This document shows positions 44,459-54,211 of a DNA stretch of 64,000 nucleotides, one piece after another. Every line of letters begins with the position of its first letter. Within the stretch, counting starts at the first letter, position 1. Position numbers and translations under genes: made by a program. Below the pieces are notes generated by a model, which was not told the DNA's origin, made no database searches, and saw only the letters and a program-made list of their open reading frames with translations. The DNA comes from Bradyrhizobium ontarionense (GTDB lineage Bacteria > Pseudomonadota > Alphaproteobacteria > Rhizobiales > Xanthobacteraceae): positions 930,001 through 994,000 of the forward strand of contig NZ_CP088156.1 of the NCBI RefSeq assembly GCF_021088345.1, read 5' to 3'.

Positions 44459-45504
44459 CGACTGGTGCGATCCAGCCCGCAATTCGCGCGACGCTCGAGG
44501 ACGTCGCGCGGACGGCGGGCGTTTCGCTCGCCACCGTCGACCGCGTCATCAACCGGCGCGAGGGCGTGCGCGCCAAGACCATTGCGCGCGTGGAGGCCGC
44601 CGTTGCCAAGCTCGGCTACCGCGCCGACGTCGCGGCCGCACGGCTCGCGCGCGGGCAGAGTTTTCGCTTCGCCTTCGTGCTGCCGACCGGCAGAAACAGC
44701 TTCATGACGAACCTGACCGAGCAGGTGCAACGCACTGCGGAGTGGTTGGCCGGCCAGCGCGGCTTCATCGATATCCTCCACGTCGATGTGTTCGATCCTG
44801 ATGTGCTGGCTAGCGCGCTGGAGAACCTGTCGCCGGCCTATCAGGGCGTGGCCGTCATCGCGCTCGACCATCCCAGGGTGCGCGCCGCGATCGATGAACT
44901 CACCGCGCGTGGGGTTGCCGTGGTGACCCTCGTCTCGGACGCGCCGAGCGCGCGCCGTCTGCACTATGTCGGTATCGACAACCCGGCGGCGGGGCGGACT
45001 GCGGCGACGCTGATGGGACGCTTCCTTGCCGGCCGCCAGGGGACGGTTGCCGTGATCGCGGGATCGTTGTCGCTGCGCGATCACGCCGAGCGGCAGTTCG
45101 GCTTCCACCAGATCCTGTCCAGCGAGTATCCGAACCTGTTCACGCTGCCGGTCATCGAGGGCCGCGACGACAGCGAGCTCACGCGGGAGCTCACGGCCGC
45201 GCTGCTCGCGCGCCATGCCGATCTGCGCGGCATCTACTGCTGCGGCGCCGGAAACCGTGGCATCGCCGACGCGATCGAGGCGTCGGGTCGCGCGCGCGAG
45301 GTGGTCTGGATCACCCATGAGCTGACCCAGTACACGCGCCGTTTCCTGGTCCGCGGCACGCTCGATGCCATCATCAACCAGGATCCCGGCCACGAGGCGC
45401 GGTCCGCGGCGCGAGTCCTGCTCGCGCATTGCTCGGGTGAGCCGATCAGTCCCGACCAGGAGCGCATCCGGATCGACATCTTTCTGCGGGACAATCTGCC
45501 GTAG
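44455..45504 (+). CDS. LacI-family transcriptional regulator
   Basis: A 349-aa regulator. The N-terminal HTH is TLEDVARTAGVSLATVDRVINRREGVRAKT with the hinge helix AAARLARG, followed by a periplasmic-binding-protein-like sensor domain. As last gene of the sugar operon it is probably autoregulated and senses the imported sugar or a derivative. The start overlaps the thuA-like stop by 4 bp. Confidence 0.92.
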   Translation: MTTGAIQPAIRATLEDVARTAGVSLATVDRVINRREGVRAKTIARVEAAVAKLGYRADVAAARLARGQSFRFAFVLPTGRNSFMTNLTEQVQRTAEWLAGQRGFIDILHVDVFDPDVLASALENLSPAYQGVAVIALDHPRVRAAIDELTARGVAVVTLVSDAPSARRLHYVGIDNPAAGRTAATLMGRFLAGRQGTVAVIAGSLSLRDHAERQFGFHQILSSEYPNLFTLPVIEGRDDSELTRELTAALLARHADLRGIYCCGAGNRGIADAIEASGRAREVVWITHELTQYTRRFLVRGTLDAIINQDPGHEARSAARVLLAHCSGEPISPDQERIRIDIFLRDNLP

Positions 45505-45567
45505 CTGATCGAGAGCTGAGCGCGGGCGTGGAGGACGTCGCGGCGCGACATCCTCCTGAACGATCGA

Positions 45568-45966
45568 TTACAGCCAGCCGAAAATGGCGACCGCCAGCAC
45601 AGCCTGGGCCGCGAAGCCGACCACGAAAGCAAGCGTGCGGAACACCGGCAGGCCGAGCGCATAGACGATCACGTGCGCCACGCGGGACCAGAAATAGACG
45701 GCGCAGGCGAGCACGGTCCATTTGGTCGAGTAGTCGATCGAATTGAGAATCAGCACCAGCGGTGCGAAGATGACGAGGTTCTCGACCGCATTGTCGTGCG
45801 CGAACATCAGTCGCGTCGCCCAGGGCGCATGCGGCTTGTCGTTGCGCGTGGGATTGGCCATCGCGCCCGACAGGCCTCGGGTCTGGCAACGGTTCAGGAT
45901 ATAGGGAACCCACAGCAGCCCGGTCAGAATGACCGTGAGCGTCAGCCAGAACAGTTCGCGCGTCAT
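45568..45966 (-). CDS. MAPEG-family membrane protein
   Basis: A 132-aa protein with four hydrophobic helices and the MAPEG pattern: RATRLMFAHDNAVENLVIFAPLVLI-like segment and SRVAHVIVYALGLPVFRTLAFVVGF. MAPEG members include glutathione-dependent and eicosanoid enzymes, but the bacterial short forms are uncharacterised. The start ATG 45966 has GAGGGG upstream. It lies 74 bp downstream of phaC on the same strand. Confidence 0.85.
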   Translation of the reverse strand: MTRELFWLTLTVILTGLLWVPYILNRCQTRGLSGAMANPTRNDKPHAPWATRLMFAHDNAVENLVIFAPLVLILNSIDYSTKWTVLACAVYFWSRVAHVIVYALGLPVFRTLAFVVGFAAQAVLAVAIFGWL

Positions 45967-46040
45967 CGAGATCCCCTCAATTGAATATCGTCCCGTCCCG
46001 GCGGGACGGAGGCGGTTATAGTCAATCGCGGCTGATCGCG

Positions 46041-47846
46041 CTACGCACGGACGCGGACATAGGACCCTGGCGCGTCCTCGATCGGTGGATAGGCCTCGCT
46101 GCCGACGCTGCGCGCGGGAACCTGCTCGGGATCGAGCTGGCTGAGCCATTCGCGCCAATCCGGCCACCACGAGCCCTTGTGCTCCTGCGCGCCCTTGATC
46201 CAGTCCTTCAGCGAGATGTCGTTGATCTGGTCGTTGGTCCAGTACTGATACTTGCCGGAGGAGGGCGGGTTGACGACGCCGGCAATATGGCCGGAACCGG
46301 ACAGCACGTATTTCACGGGGCCGCCGAAGAACTGCGAGCCGTAGAGCACGGAATCGGCCGGCGCGATGTGGTCCTCGCGTGCCGCCAGATTGTAGACGGG
46401 TACCTTCACCTTGGAGAGATCGAGCAGCGTGTTGTCGAGCACCATCGTGCCCGACGTCAGCCGGTTCTCGAGATAGCAGTTGCGCAGGTAATAGGAATGG
46501 TTTGCTGCCGACATCCGCGTGGCGTCCGAATTCCAATGCAGCAGGTCGAACGCCGACGGCGGCTGGCCCTTCAGGTAGTTGTTGACGACGTAGGACCAGA
46601 TCAGGTCATTCGAGCGCAGCATGTTGAAGGCCATCGCCATCTTGCTGCCCTCGAGCACGCCGGAGGCCTGCATGTCGCGCTCCAGCGCCGAGATCTGGGT
46701 CTCGTCGACGAACACCAGCAGGTCGCCGGCGTGGGTGAAGTCCACCTGGGCGGCGAGGAAGGTCGCCGAGGTCACGCGCTGGCGCCGCTTGTCGGCAAGC
46801 CAGGCCAGCGTGGTCGCGAGCATGGTGCCGCCGACGCAGTAGCCCAGCGTATGCACCTTCATCTCGCCCGTCACCTTCTCGATGACGTCCATGGCCGTGA
46901 GCGGCCCTTCCTTCATGTAATCGTCCCAGGTCTTGGTCCCGAGATTCTTGTCGGGATTGACCCAGGAGATCACGAACACGGTGAGCCCCTGATCGACGCA
47001 CCACTTGATGAAGGATTTCTCGGCGCGCAGATCGAGAATGTAGAACTTGTTGATCCAGGGTGGCACGATCAGGAGCGGCGTGCGCAGCACGTTCTCCGTC
47101 GAGGGCGTGTACTGGATCAGCTGCATCATCTCGTTCTGGAAGATCACCTTGCCGGGCGTCGTCGCCATGTTGACGCCGACCTCGAGATTGCCGGGGTCGG
47201 ACTGGCGGATCCTCAGCGAGCCCTTGCCGGCTTCGATGTCCTCTGCGAGCATCTGCATGCCGCGCACCAGATTGTCGCCGCTCGACGACATGGTCTGGCG
47301 CAACACTTCTGGATTGGTCAGCACGAAGTTGGATGGCGCGAGCGCATTCGTGATCTGGTTGACGTAGAATTCCGCCTTCTTGCGCGTGTGCGGATCGAGG
47401 CCTTCGGCATTGTGGACGAGGTCCTGCGCCCACTGTGTCGTGAGCAGGTAGGCCTGCATCACGAAGTCGAAGAACTGATTGGATTTCCATTCGGGATCGG
47501 CAAATCGCCTGTCGCGCGGGGATGGCGAGATCGCCGGCGGCGCCTCTTCCCCGGCGAGGCGTCGTGAAGCCGACCCCCACAGATCGAGATAGCCCTTGGC
47601 GATCTTGGTCTGAATGTCGCTCGCGCGATCCTTGTCCGAAAGCCAATAGTCGGCAACCGCAGTGAACGACTTCACAACTTCAGTAAGCTCGGTCGGCGGC
47701 CGGTCCTGGACTTCGCCGTTCTCGCGTGGCTTCAGATAGGCGGCAAGCGCCTTGCCGCTGGTCTCCATGGCCTTCGCGATGTTCATCGCGAAAGCTTCTG
47801 CGTCGAAGGTCTTTGCTGATCGGGTGTCGGTCTGAACGTCAGTCAT
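46041..47846 (-). CDS. phaC: Class I poly(3-hydroxyalkanoate) synthase
   Basis: Polymerises 3-hydroxyacyl-CoA into PHA storage granules. The 601-aa length is standard for class I. It has the PhaC N-terminal domain ([31 protein letters not shown]), then an alpha/beta hydrolase core with the lipase-box-like GYCVGG carrying the catalytic Cys, an Asp in AAREDHIAP and a His in [13 protein letters not shown]. Class [14 protein letters not shown] and SWVNPD motifs are present. No phaA, phaB or phasin gene is in the window. Confidence 0.97.
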   Translation of the reverse strand: MTDVQTDTRSAKTFDAEAFAMNIAKAMETSGKALAAYLKPRENGEVQDRPPTELTEVVKSFTAVADYWLSDKDRASDIQTKIAKGYLDLWGSASRRLAGEEAPPAISPSPRDRRFADPEWKSNQFFDFVMQAYLLTTQWAQDLVHNAEGLDPHTRKKAEFYVNQITNALAPSNFVLTNPEVLRQTMSSSGDNLVRGMQMLAEDIEAGKGSLRIRQSDPGNLEVGVNMATTPGKVIFQNEMMQLIQYTPSTENVLRTPLLIVPPWINKFYILDLRAEKSFIKWCVDQGLTVFVISWVNPDKNLGTKTWDDYMKEGPLTAMDVIEKVTGEMKVHTLGYCVGGTMLATTLAWLADKRRQRVTSATFLAAQVDFTHAGDLLVFVDETQISALERDMQASGVLEGSKMAMAFNMLRSNDLIWSYVVNNYLKGQPPSAFDLLHWNSDATRMSAANHSYYLRNCYLENRLTSGTMVLDNTLLDLSKVKVPVYNLAAREDHIAPADSVLYGSQFFGGPVKYVLSGSGHIAGVVNPPSSGKYQYWTNDQINDISLKDWIKGAQEHKGSWWPDWREWLSQLDPEQVPARSVGSEAYPPIEDAPGSYVRVRA

Positions 47847-48093
47847 GGCCTGATCACACTATCGCGTCGGGAGCGTTTCGTCACCGCAATCGATCAATAA
47901 TCCGCGAGTTTGCGGTTAATTCGATTCTTGCGTGTTGCGTTGCGAAAAAGACTCTTGCTTCGGTCATATCGAGCTCGTAGCGGTCGGAATTCCTGTTCAA
48001 CCCGCTAACGTTTTGGGTGACAATTGGTTGTGCTGCGGCAAAATGCGCCGGGCTGCGGTCGATTGGGTGCGGAGACCGAGGGGACGTCGTGTG

Positions 48094-48387
48094 ATGCCGG
48101 TGGATCGAAGCTGGAAGTCGAGGGCGCGAGCTCTTGCTGCGGCCGGCGTCCTCTGCGGCACGCTCACGCTGGCCGGCTGCTCCAGTCCGATCGCGGACAT
48201 GCCCTCGCTCGAGGCTGAAGCCCTGGTGCGGCCCAAGGAGCCGGGTGGCTATCTGCCTGTCAACGACGTCCCGCGCGATCGCGACGCCGCGACCATCTCG
48301 CCGGAAGAGCGCGCCAGGATCGAGAAGGAGTTGCTCGCTGCGCGCGACCGTCAGGCCTCGGCCGGAACGGGTGCAAAGGACAAGTGA
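48094..48387 (+). CDS. Small putative lipoprotein
   Basis: A 97-aa protein with basic N-terminus, hydrophobic segment and lipobox LTLAGC (Cys at residue 29), so probably lipidated. The mature part is short and hydrophilic (ADMPSLEAEALVRPKEPGGYLPVNDVPRDRD, then a charged helix EERARIEKELLAARDRQ). The ATG 48094 start gives a normal signal peptide; in-frame starts at 47932 and 48043 would put an unlikely Cys-rich or basic stretch in front. It is divergent from phaC. Function unknown. Confidence 0.75.
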   Translation: MPVDRSWKSRARALAAAGVLCGTLTLAGCSSPIADMPSLEAEALVRPKEPGGYLPVNDVPRDRDAATISPEERARIEKELLAARDRQASAGTGAKDK

Positions 48388-48594
48388 TCGGCGGCTCCGA
48401 CCGGCGTAATTGTCTGGCGCGGCGCAGTGTCCATGATAAAACACCGGAATCAACACCTCCGCGTGTCGTCGCCAGCCAAGCTGTGAGCCCGTGCTAAGCG
48501 TTTGATCCAGCACCGGTTTCAAGGCAAGGCCCGCGGCGCCGCAGCGCCAGCCATGCTGGCGAATCCGCCCCCGGTTGCCGGAGCCGAGAGACCC

Positions 48595-49815
48595 ATGGAA
48601 GACTTCTATCGCATCCGCCGTCTGCCGCCTTACGTATTCGAGCAGGTCAACCGGGCCAAGGCGGCCGCACGGAACGCCGGCGCCGACATCATCGACCTCG
48701 GCATGGGCAATCCGGACCTGCCGGCGCCGCCGCATGTGCTGGAGAAGCTCAAGGAGACCCTCGGCAAGCCCCGCACCGACCGTTACTCGGCATCGCGTGG
48801 CATCGTCGGCTTGCGCCGGGCTCAAGCGGCCTATTACGACCGCCGCTTCGGGGTCAAACTGAACCCCGATACGCAGATCGTGGCGACGCTGGGCTCGAAG
48901 GAAGGTTTTGCCAACGTCGCGCAGGCGATCACCGCGCCGGGCGACGTCATTCTCTGCCCGAACCCGAGCTATCCGATCCATGCCTTCGGCTTCCTGATGG
49001 CGGGCGGCGTGATCCGCTCGGTGCCGTCGGAGCCGACGCCGCAGTTCTTCGAGGCGGCCGAGCGCGCCATCATCCATTCGATCCCGAAGCCGCTCGCGCT
49101 GATCGTCTGCTATCCGAGCAATCCCACCGCCTATGTCGCAAGTCTCGACTTCTATCGCGACCTCGTCGCATTCGCGAAGAAGCACGAGATCCTGATCCTG
49201 TCGGACCTCGCCTATGCCGAGGTCTATTTCGACGACAAGAATCCGCCGCCGTCGGTGCTGCAGGTGCCAGGCGCGATGGACGTGGCGGTCGAGTTCACCT
49301 CGATGTCGAAGACCTATTCGATGGCCGGCTGGCGCATCGGTTTTGCGGTCGGCAATGAACGCATCATCGCTGCGCTGGCGCGCGTGAAGTCGTATCTCGA
49401 CTACGGCGCGTTCACGCCGGTCCAGGTCGCGGCCACCGCCGCGCTGAACGGCCCCGACGACTGCATTCGTGAGATGCGCGACGTCTATCGCAAGCGTCGC
49501 GATACGCTGGTGGAAGCCTTCGGCCGCGCCGGCTGGGAGATCCCGTCGCCGGAGGCGTCGATGTTCGCCTGGGCGCCGCTGCCCGAAGCGTTCAAGACCA
49601 TCGGCAGCATGCAGTTCGCGACCCTGATGGTCGAGAAATCCGGTGTCGCGGTGTCGCCAGGCGTCGGCTTCGGCGAGCACGGCGAAGGCTATGTCCGCAT
49701 CGCGATGGTCGAGAACGAGCAGCGCATCCGGCAGGCCGCGCGCGGCGTCCGCCGCTTCCTTGAAAGCGGCATCGAAACGTTGCACAACGTGGTTCCTCTC
49801 GCCAATCGGCGCTGA
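48595..49815 (+). CDS. Class I/II aminotransferase, AlaC / LL-DAP aminotransferase-like
   Basis: A 406-aa PLP aminotransferase beginning MEDFYRIRRLPPYVFEQVNRAKAAARNAGADIIDLGMGNPDLP, which is the typical start of the AlaC group. It has SRGIVGLRRAQAAYY, NPSYPIHAFGF, the PLP Lys in TSMSKTYSMAGWRIGF and a late GYVRIAMVENEQRIRQA. It probably makes alanine or an aspartate-family amino acid. It lies 36 bp upstream of hom, the aspartate-pathway branch enzyme, and AlaC-hom linkage is common. ATG 48553 is an alternative start. Confidence 0.9.
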   Translation: MEDFYRIRRLPPYVFEQVNRAKAAARNAGADIIDLGMGNPDLPAPPHVLEKLKETLGKPRTDRYSASRGIVGLRRAQAAYYDRRFGVKLNPDTQIVATLGSKEGFANVAQAITAPGDVILCPNPSYPIHAFGFLMAGGVIRSVPSEPTPQFFEAAERAIIHSIPKPLALIVCYPSNPTAYVASLDFYRDLVAFAKKHEILILSDLAYAEVYFDDKNPPPSVLQVPGAMDVAVEFTSMSKTYSMAGWRIGFAVGNERIIAALARVKSYLDYGAFTPVQVAATAALNGPDDCIREMRDVYRKRRDTLVEAFGRAGWEIPSPEASMFAWAPLPEAFKTIGSMQFATLMVEKSGVAVSPGVGFGEHGEGYVRIAMVENEQRIRQAARGVRRFLESGIETLHNVVPLANRR

Positions 49816-49851
49816 GTCTCCCAGGTTCTTTTCTGCAGGTTCATTGATCTC

Positions 49852-51171
49852 ATGGTCGCACCCCTGAGAGTGGGTATCGCGGGCCTCGGCACCGTGGGTG
49901 TCGAGGTCGTTCGTCTCATCGAGCGGCAAGGGCGCGTGCTGTCCGAGCGGACGGGACGGCCGGTGCGCGTCGTCGCTGTGACCGCGAGGTCGAAGGCCAA
50001 GAAGCGCGGCATCGATCTGTCCGGCTTCAAATGGGCCAAGGATGCGCTGGCGCTCGCTGGGGATCCCGAGGTCGACTGCCTGGTCGAGCTGATGGGCGGC
50101 GCCGGCGATCCCGCGCTGTCGGCGATCGACACCGCGCTCAAGGCCGGCAAGTCGGTGGTGACGGCCAACAAGGCGCTGATCGCCAAGCACGGCTTGAAGC
50201 TCGCCAAGGCTGCTGAGAAGCATGGCGGCGCGCTGAATTTCGAGGCCGCCGTCGGTGGCGCCATTCCCGTGGTCAAGACCTTGCGCGAGGGGCTCGCCGG
50301 CACCGGCATCAGCCGGGTCTATGGTATCCTCAACGGAACCTGCAACTACATCCTCACCCGGATGGAGCAGGAAGGGCTGTCGTTCGATGAATGCCTGAAG
50401 GACGCCCAGCGCCTCGGCTATGCCGAGGCCGATCCGTCGTTCGACATCCATGGCCATGACACCGCGCAGAAGCTCGCGATCCTGGCGAGCCTCGCCTTTG
50501 GCACCCAGGTGGCGCAGAGCTCCATCTATGTCGAAGGCATCTCCTCGATCGCGCCGGAAGATCTCAAGGCGGCTGCCGAGCTCGGCTACCGCGTCAAGCT
50601 GCTCGGCGTCGCCATGCGCACCGCCAAGGGGATCGAGCAGCGGGTCCATCCGACGATGGTGCCGAAATCGTCCTCGATCGCGCAAGTGATGGGCGTCACC
50701 AACGCCGTGACGATCGACGGCGAGGGCATTCCACCGATCACGCTGGTCGGACCCGGCGCCGGTGGCGCGGCGACGGCGTCCGCCGTCGTTGCCGACATCG
50801 CCGACGTCGCACGCGGCATTCGCGTCGCGCCGTTCGGGCGTCCGGTCGAGAAGCTGCAGGCGACCGAGAAAGCTCCGATGGAGCGGCACGAGGGCGGCTA
50901 CTACATCCGCCTGATGGCGCGCGACCATGCCGGCACGGCCGCGACGATCGCGACCCGGCTGGCCGAGCAGAAGATCTCGATCGAATCGATCGTGCAGCGC
51001 CACCCGAACGGCAGCGAGCCGCCGAAATCCGCGGGCAAGAGCGCGCCCGTGCCTGTCATTCTCATTACCTACGCGACCCATGAAGACGCGGTGCATCGCG
51101 CACTCCAGGCGGTGCAGCGCGACAAGGTCATCAGCGGCAAGCCGCAGGTCATCCGGATCGAGAAAAATTAG
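49852..51171 (+). CDS. hom: Homoserine dehydrogenase
   Basis: NAD(P)H reduction of aspartate semialdehyde to homoserine, the branch point to threonine and methionine. At 439 aa: Rossmann motif VGIAGLGTVG, VVTANKALIAKHG, the family signature region AVGGAIPVVKTLREGLAG...ILNGTCNYILTRM, and catalytic Lys near EADPSFDIHGHDTAQKLAIL. A C-terminal ACT domain (residues 355-435, YIRLMARDHAGTAATIATRLAEQKISIESIVQR) gives feedback control by threonine. No aspartokinase fusion. Confidence 0.96.
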   Translation: MVAPLRVGIAGLGTVGVEVVRLIERQGRVLSERTGRPVRVVAVTARSKAKKRGIDLSGFKWAKDALALAGDPEVDCLVELMGGAGDPALSAIDTALKAGKSVVTANKALIAKHGLKLAKAAEKHGGALNFEAAVGGAIPVVKTLREGLAGTGISRVYGILNGTCNYILTRMEQEGLSFDECLKDAQRLGYAEADPSFDIHGHDTAQKLAILASLAFGTQVAQSSIYVEGISSIAPEDLKAAAELGYRVKLLGVAMRTAKGIEQRVHPTMVPKSSSIAQVMGVTNAVTIDGEGIPPITLVGPGAGGAATASAVVADIADVARGIRVAPFGRPVEKLQATEKAPMERHEGGYYIRLMARDHAGTAATIATRLAEQKISIESIVQRHPNGSEPPKSAGKSAPVPVILITYATHEDAVHRALQAVQRDKVISGKPQVIRIEKN

Positions 51172-51375
51172 GGCATGATGCCCAGGGAACCGTTTGTCCC
51201 TGCTCAAACAAACGCATGGCGTTTGCCCAGACTTCATGCTCAAACCGGGGGAATCGACAGGCGGGGAGCGGCCATCCGGGCCGACCGCCTGATCGGTGCG
51301 TCGTCCGTGGGGGCGACGTTTGAGCGGTAGATTTTGATGGCGGGTGTCCGCCGTGACGTCTTGAGGAGTTGACCG

Positions 51376-52377
51376 ATGTCGACGCAGATTTCTGTCCCGC
51401 AGCAGTTGTTGCTCGAGCGCATCCTGACGCTCGAGCTGGTGCGCGTGACCGAGCGGGCGGCGGTGTCGGCGGCGCGGCTGCGCGGCCATGGCCAGGAGAA
51501 GCCGGCCGACCAGGCGGCCGTGGATGCGATGCGTCGCGAGCTCAACAAGCTGCCGATCGAAGGCACGGTCGTGATCGGCGAGGGCGAGCGCGACGAGGCG
51601 CCGATGCTGTATATCGGCGAGAAGGTGGGTCTCAACACCGGTCCCAGGGTCGACATCGCGGTCGACCCGCTCGAGGGTACGACCTTGTGCGCCAAGAACA
51701 TGCCCGGCGCGATTGCGACCATGGCGATGGCCGATGGCGGCACGCTCCTCCATGCTCCCGACGTCTACATGCAGAAGATCGCAGTCGGCCCCGGCTACGC
51801 CAAGGGCGTCGTCGATATCGACGCGACGCCGGCCGACAATGTCCGCCGGCTCGCCAAGGCCAAGGGCGTGGAGCCCGGTGCGATCACAGTGCTGGTGCTC
51901 GACCGTCCGCGTCACGCCGACATCATCCAGGGCGTACGCTCGACTGGTGCGGCAGTGCGGCTGATCACCGACGGTGATGTCGCCGGCGTGATCCACTGCG
52001 CCGACCCGGACAACACCGGCGTCGACATGTATCTCGGCACCGGCGGCGCACCGGAAGGCGTGCTGGCGGCTGTGGCGCTGCGCTGCATCGGCGGCCAGAT
52101 GCAGTGCCGGCTGATTCTCGACACCGAGGAGAAGCGCGAGCGCGCCCACAAGATGGGCGTCGGCGACCCCAAGATGATCTACGGCATCGAGGACATGGCC
52201 CGTGGCGACTGCCTGTTCGCGGCTACCGGCGTCACCACCGGCTCGCTGCTCTCCGGCGTCAAGTTCCGCAAGGACGGCGTGATCGAGACCGAGACCGTCG
52301 TCATGCGCTCGGTCACCGGCACTGTGCGCTACATCCGCGCCGAGCACCGCCAGTTGGAGAAGTTCCACCTCGACTGA
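51376..52377 (+). CDS. glpX: Fructose-1,6-bisphosphatase class II
   Basis: Hydrolyses fructose-1,6-bisphosphate for gluconeogenesis or the Calvin cycle. The 333-aa GlpX type has IEGTVVIGEGERDEAPMLYIGEKVG, the metal-binding VDPLEGTTLCAKNMPGAIATMAMADGG and a late VTTGSLLSGVKFRKDG. The N-terminus carries the usual LELVRVTERAAVSAARLRGHG. Start ATG 51376 has GAGGAG upstream. It is part of a hom-glpX-HAD-recJ neighbourhood on one strand. Confidence 0.96.
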   Translation: MSTQISVPQQLLLERILTLELVRVTERAAVSAARLRGHGQEKPADQAAVDAMRRELNKLPIEGTVVIGEGERDEAPMLYIGEKVGLNTGPRVDIAVDPLEGTTLCAKNMPGAIATMAMADGGTLLHAPDVYMQKIAVGPGYAKGVVDIDATPADNVRRLAKAKGVEPGAITVLVLDRPRHADIIQGVRSTGAAVRLITDGDVAGVIHCADPDNTGVDMYLGTGGAPEGVLAAVALRCIGGQMQCRLILDTEEKRERAHKMGVGDPKMIYGIEDMARGDCLFAATGVTTGSLLSGVKFRKDGVIETETVVMRSVTGTVRYIRAEHRQLEKFHLD

Positions 52378-52392
52378 CGTCGGAGCGCCGTG

Positions 52393-53112
52393 ATGTCCGA
52401 TCTGTCCATGGTCAAGGCGCTCGTCTTCGACGTGTTCGGCACCGTCGTCGACTGGCGCACCAGCCTGATCAATGATTTCACCGCGTGGTCGAAGACCCGC
52501 GGCATCCAGGGTGACTGGACCGCGCTGGTCGACGGCTGGCGCGGGCTCTATGTCGGCTCGATGGACGAGGTCCGCAAGAATCCAGAGCGCGGCTACGTCA
52601 TCCTCGATGTGCTGCACCGCCGCTCGCTGGAGACGCTGGTGGCGCGGCTCGGCATCGCGGGCCTCACCGAGGCCGACCTCGATCATCTCGCCCGCGGCTG
52701 GCACCGGCTGCATCCGTGGGCCGACAGCGTCGCCGGGCTGTCCCGGCTGAAGTCCAAATACATCATCTCGCCGCTCTCCAACGGCAATGTCGCGCTGCTC
52801 ACCAACATGGCGAAGTTCGCGGGTCTGCCCTGGGACCTCATCCTCTCCGCAGAGCTGTTCGCGCACTACAAGCCCGACCCCGAAACCTATCTCGGCGCCG
52901 CGCGTCTGCTGGGTCTTGCGCCCGGCGAGGTCATGATGGTCGCCGCGCACAACAATGATCTCGAAGCTGCGCAGCGGTACGGTCTCAAGACCGCCTTTGT
53001 CGCCCGCCCGACCGAATACGGGCCGCTGCAGAGCCGCGACTTCGAGGCCACCGGCGCCTGGGACATCACAGCCAATGATTTCGGCGGCATCGCCGATCGC
53101 GTGGGCTGCTGA
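52393..53112 (+). CDS. Haloacid dehalogenase type II
   Basis: A 239-aa HAD hydrolase of the L-2-haloacid dehalogenase subgroup. The nucleophile Asp is in ALVFDVFGTVVDWRTSL, motif II is ISPLSNGN (Ser/Asn), motif III Lys is in HYKPDPETYLGAARLLG, and motif IV is MMVAAHNNDLEAAQRYGLKTAFV with the AHNxDL signature of dehalogenases. It could act on 2-haloacids or as a general phosphatase. ATG 52393 is preferred over the adjacent GTG. It is 15 bp from glpX. Confidence 0.9.
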   Translation: MSDLSMVKALVFDVFGTVVDWRTSLINDFTAWSKTRGIQGDWTALVDGWRGLYVGSMDEVRKNPERGYVILDVLHRRSLETLVARLGIAGLTEADLDHLARGWHRLHPWADSVAGLSRLKSKYIISPLSNGNVALLTNMAKFAGLPWDLILSAELFAHYKPDPETYLGAARLLGLAPGEVMMVAAHNNDLEAAQRYGLKTAFVARPTEYGPLQSRDFEATGAWDITANDFGGIADRVGC

Positions 53113-53122
53113 CCCGCCGGCC

Positions 53123-54211
53123 TCACCCGCCCGACACGATCGCGCCGTACCAGCCGAGCCCCTTGTAGGTCTCGTAGCCCGGTGTGGCATGGAACGCGAC
53201 CATGCGCCCCGAGGCGTCCTGATAAAATCCGCTGGGCTTGCCGTCGAGCTTGAGCGACAGCCGCTCGCTCAGGATGCCCTGGCCGTCGGACGCGGCGATG
53301 ACGCGGAAGTTGGAATCGACCAGCAGCACGCGCGCGCGGTCGTTTTCACTGACGCGCACGCCCTGGACGATCGCGCGCGCCTGCGCTTCCCAGTCGAAAT
53401 GGATCGCGAGCACGCCGAGCGGCTTGCCGTTGGCCTTGCCATGCTCGCGCACGGACGCGCAATAGGTGGCGACCTGCGCATTGCCGAGCAGCGGCTGGCA
53501 CTCGACGTCACCGGCTGTGTAGTCGTCGCCGGAGCGCAGGCCGCGCGCCTCCCGGAACCATTTGGTGTCGGCCACGCTCTGGCCGACAACGTTGAAGCGA
53601 TCGGCGCGGCCGTTTGCGATCACCTTGCCGCTGGGATCGCATAGCCACAGATCCAGATAGACCGTGTAGGCCGACAGGATCACGGCGAGCCGCTCGGAGA
53701 CATGCGCGACCCCTGTCGCATCCGGGTTTGCCGCACAGTCGACGACGGCTGAATCGGTCGCCCACCAGCGCACGTCGCAGGTGCGTTCGTAGAGATTGCG
53801 GTCGATCAGTTCGATCGCATTCAGTGATAGATCGACCATGCGCTCGCCGCGGGCACGGTCGGTCATGCGCTCGATCGAGCTCTTGAGATTGCCGGTGCGC
53901 GTCGTGAGCTGGCCTTCGAGCTCGCGCGCGATGGTCTCGACGAGCTGGCCGACCGCACGGACCTCCTGCGCCACCACGGCGAAGCCTGCGCCTTGCGCGC
54001 CCACCCGCGAGCTTTCGATCAGCGCGTTGAGCGCCAGCATCTTCATCTGGTTGGTGATCTGCTGGATCGATTTGGTCTTCTCGCAGGCGATCTGATTGAC
54101 CTCGCCGGTGAGCCGCGCGATCAGCGCCGAGACGTCGGTCTCGTCGTCCTTCTGAGCCGCGTGTGAGGGAGCAATGGAGGGCGACGTCTTCAATTCGGGC
54201 GCGATCGGCAT
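53123..54211 (-). CDS. Soluble chemoreceptor-like protein: MCP hairpin tip followed by Cache-like sensor
   Basis: A 362-aa protein without transmembrane helices. Residues 40-90 match the highly conserved tip of chemoreceptor signalling hairpins (NQMKMLALNALIESSRVGAQGAGFAVVAQEVRAVG), but the flanking helices are much shorter than in full MCPs. Residues 130-362 resemble a Cache/PAS-like sensor fold (LDLWLCDPSGKVIANGRADRFNVVGQSVADTKWFREA, LGVLAIHFDWEAQARAIV, RVLLVDSNFRVIAASD). The order, signalling part first and sensor second, is the reverse of a classical MCP. The start is ATG 54211; TTG 54217 is possible. It is convergent with the HAD gene. Confidence 0.8.
   Translation of the reverse strand: MPIAPELKTSPSIAPSHAAQKDDETDVSALIARLTGEVNQIACEKTKSIQQITNQMKMLALNALIESSRVGAQGAGFAVVAQEVRAVGQLVETIARELEGQLTTRTGNLKSSIERMTDRARGERMVDLSLNAIELIDRNLYERTCDVRWWATDSAVVDCAANPDATGVAHVSERLAVILSAYTVYLDLWLCDPSGKVIANGRADRFNVVGQSVADTKWFREARGLRSGDDYTAGDVECQPLLGNAQVATYCASVREHGKANGKPLGVLAIHFDWEAQARAIVQGVRVSENDRARVLLVDSNFRVIAASDGQGILSERLSLKLDGKPSGFYQDASGRMVAFHATPGYETYKGLGWYGAIVSGG

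Noticed and set aside
51172..51375. Possible riboswitch or attenuator between hom and glpX (GGGCATGATGCCC and AAACAAACGCATGGCGTTTG pieces)
   Set aside because: Short inverted repeats only, without a recognisable aptamer or terminator; more like a dispersed noncoding repeat fragment.
47881..53190. A 1769-codon open frame on the minus strand across the lipoprotein-aminotransferase-hom-glpX-HAD genes
   Set aside because: It is antisense to five clearly recognisable genes, is rich in Arg, Asp, His and Gly typical of high-GC shadow frames, and shows no domain.
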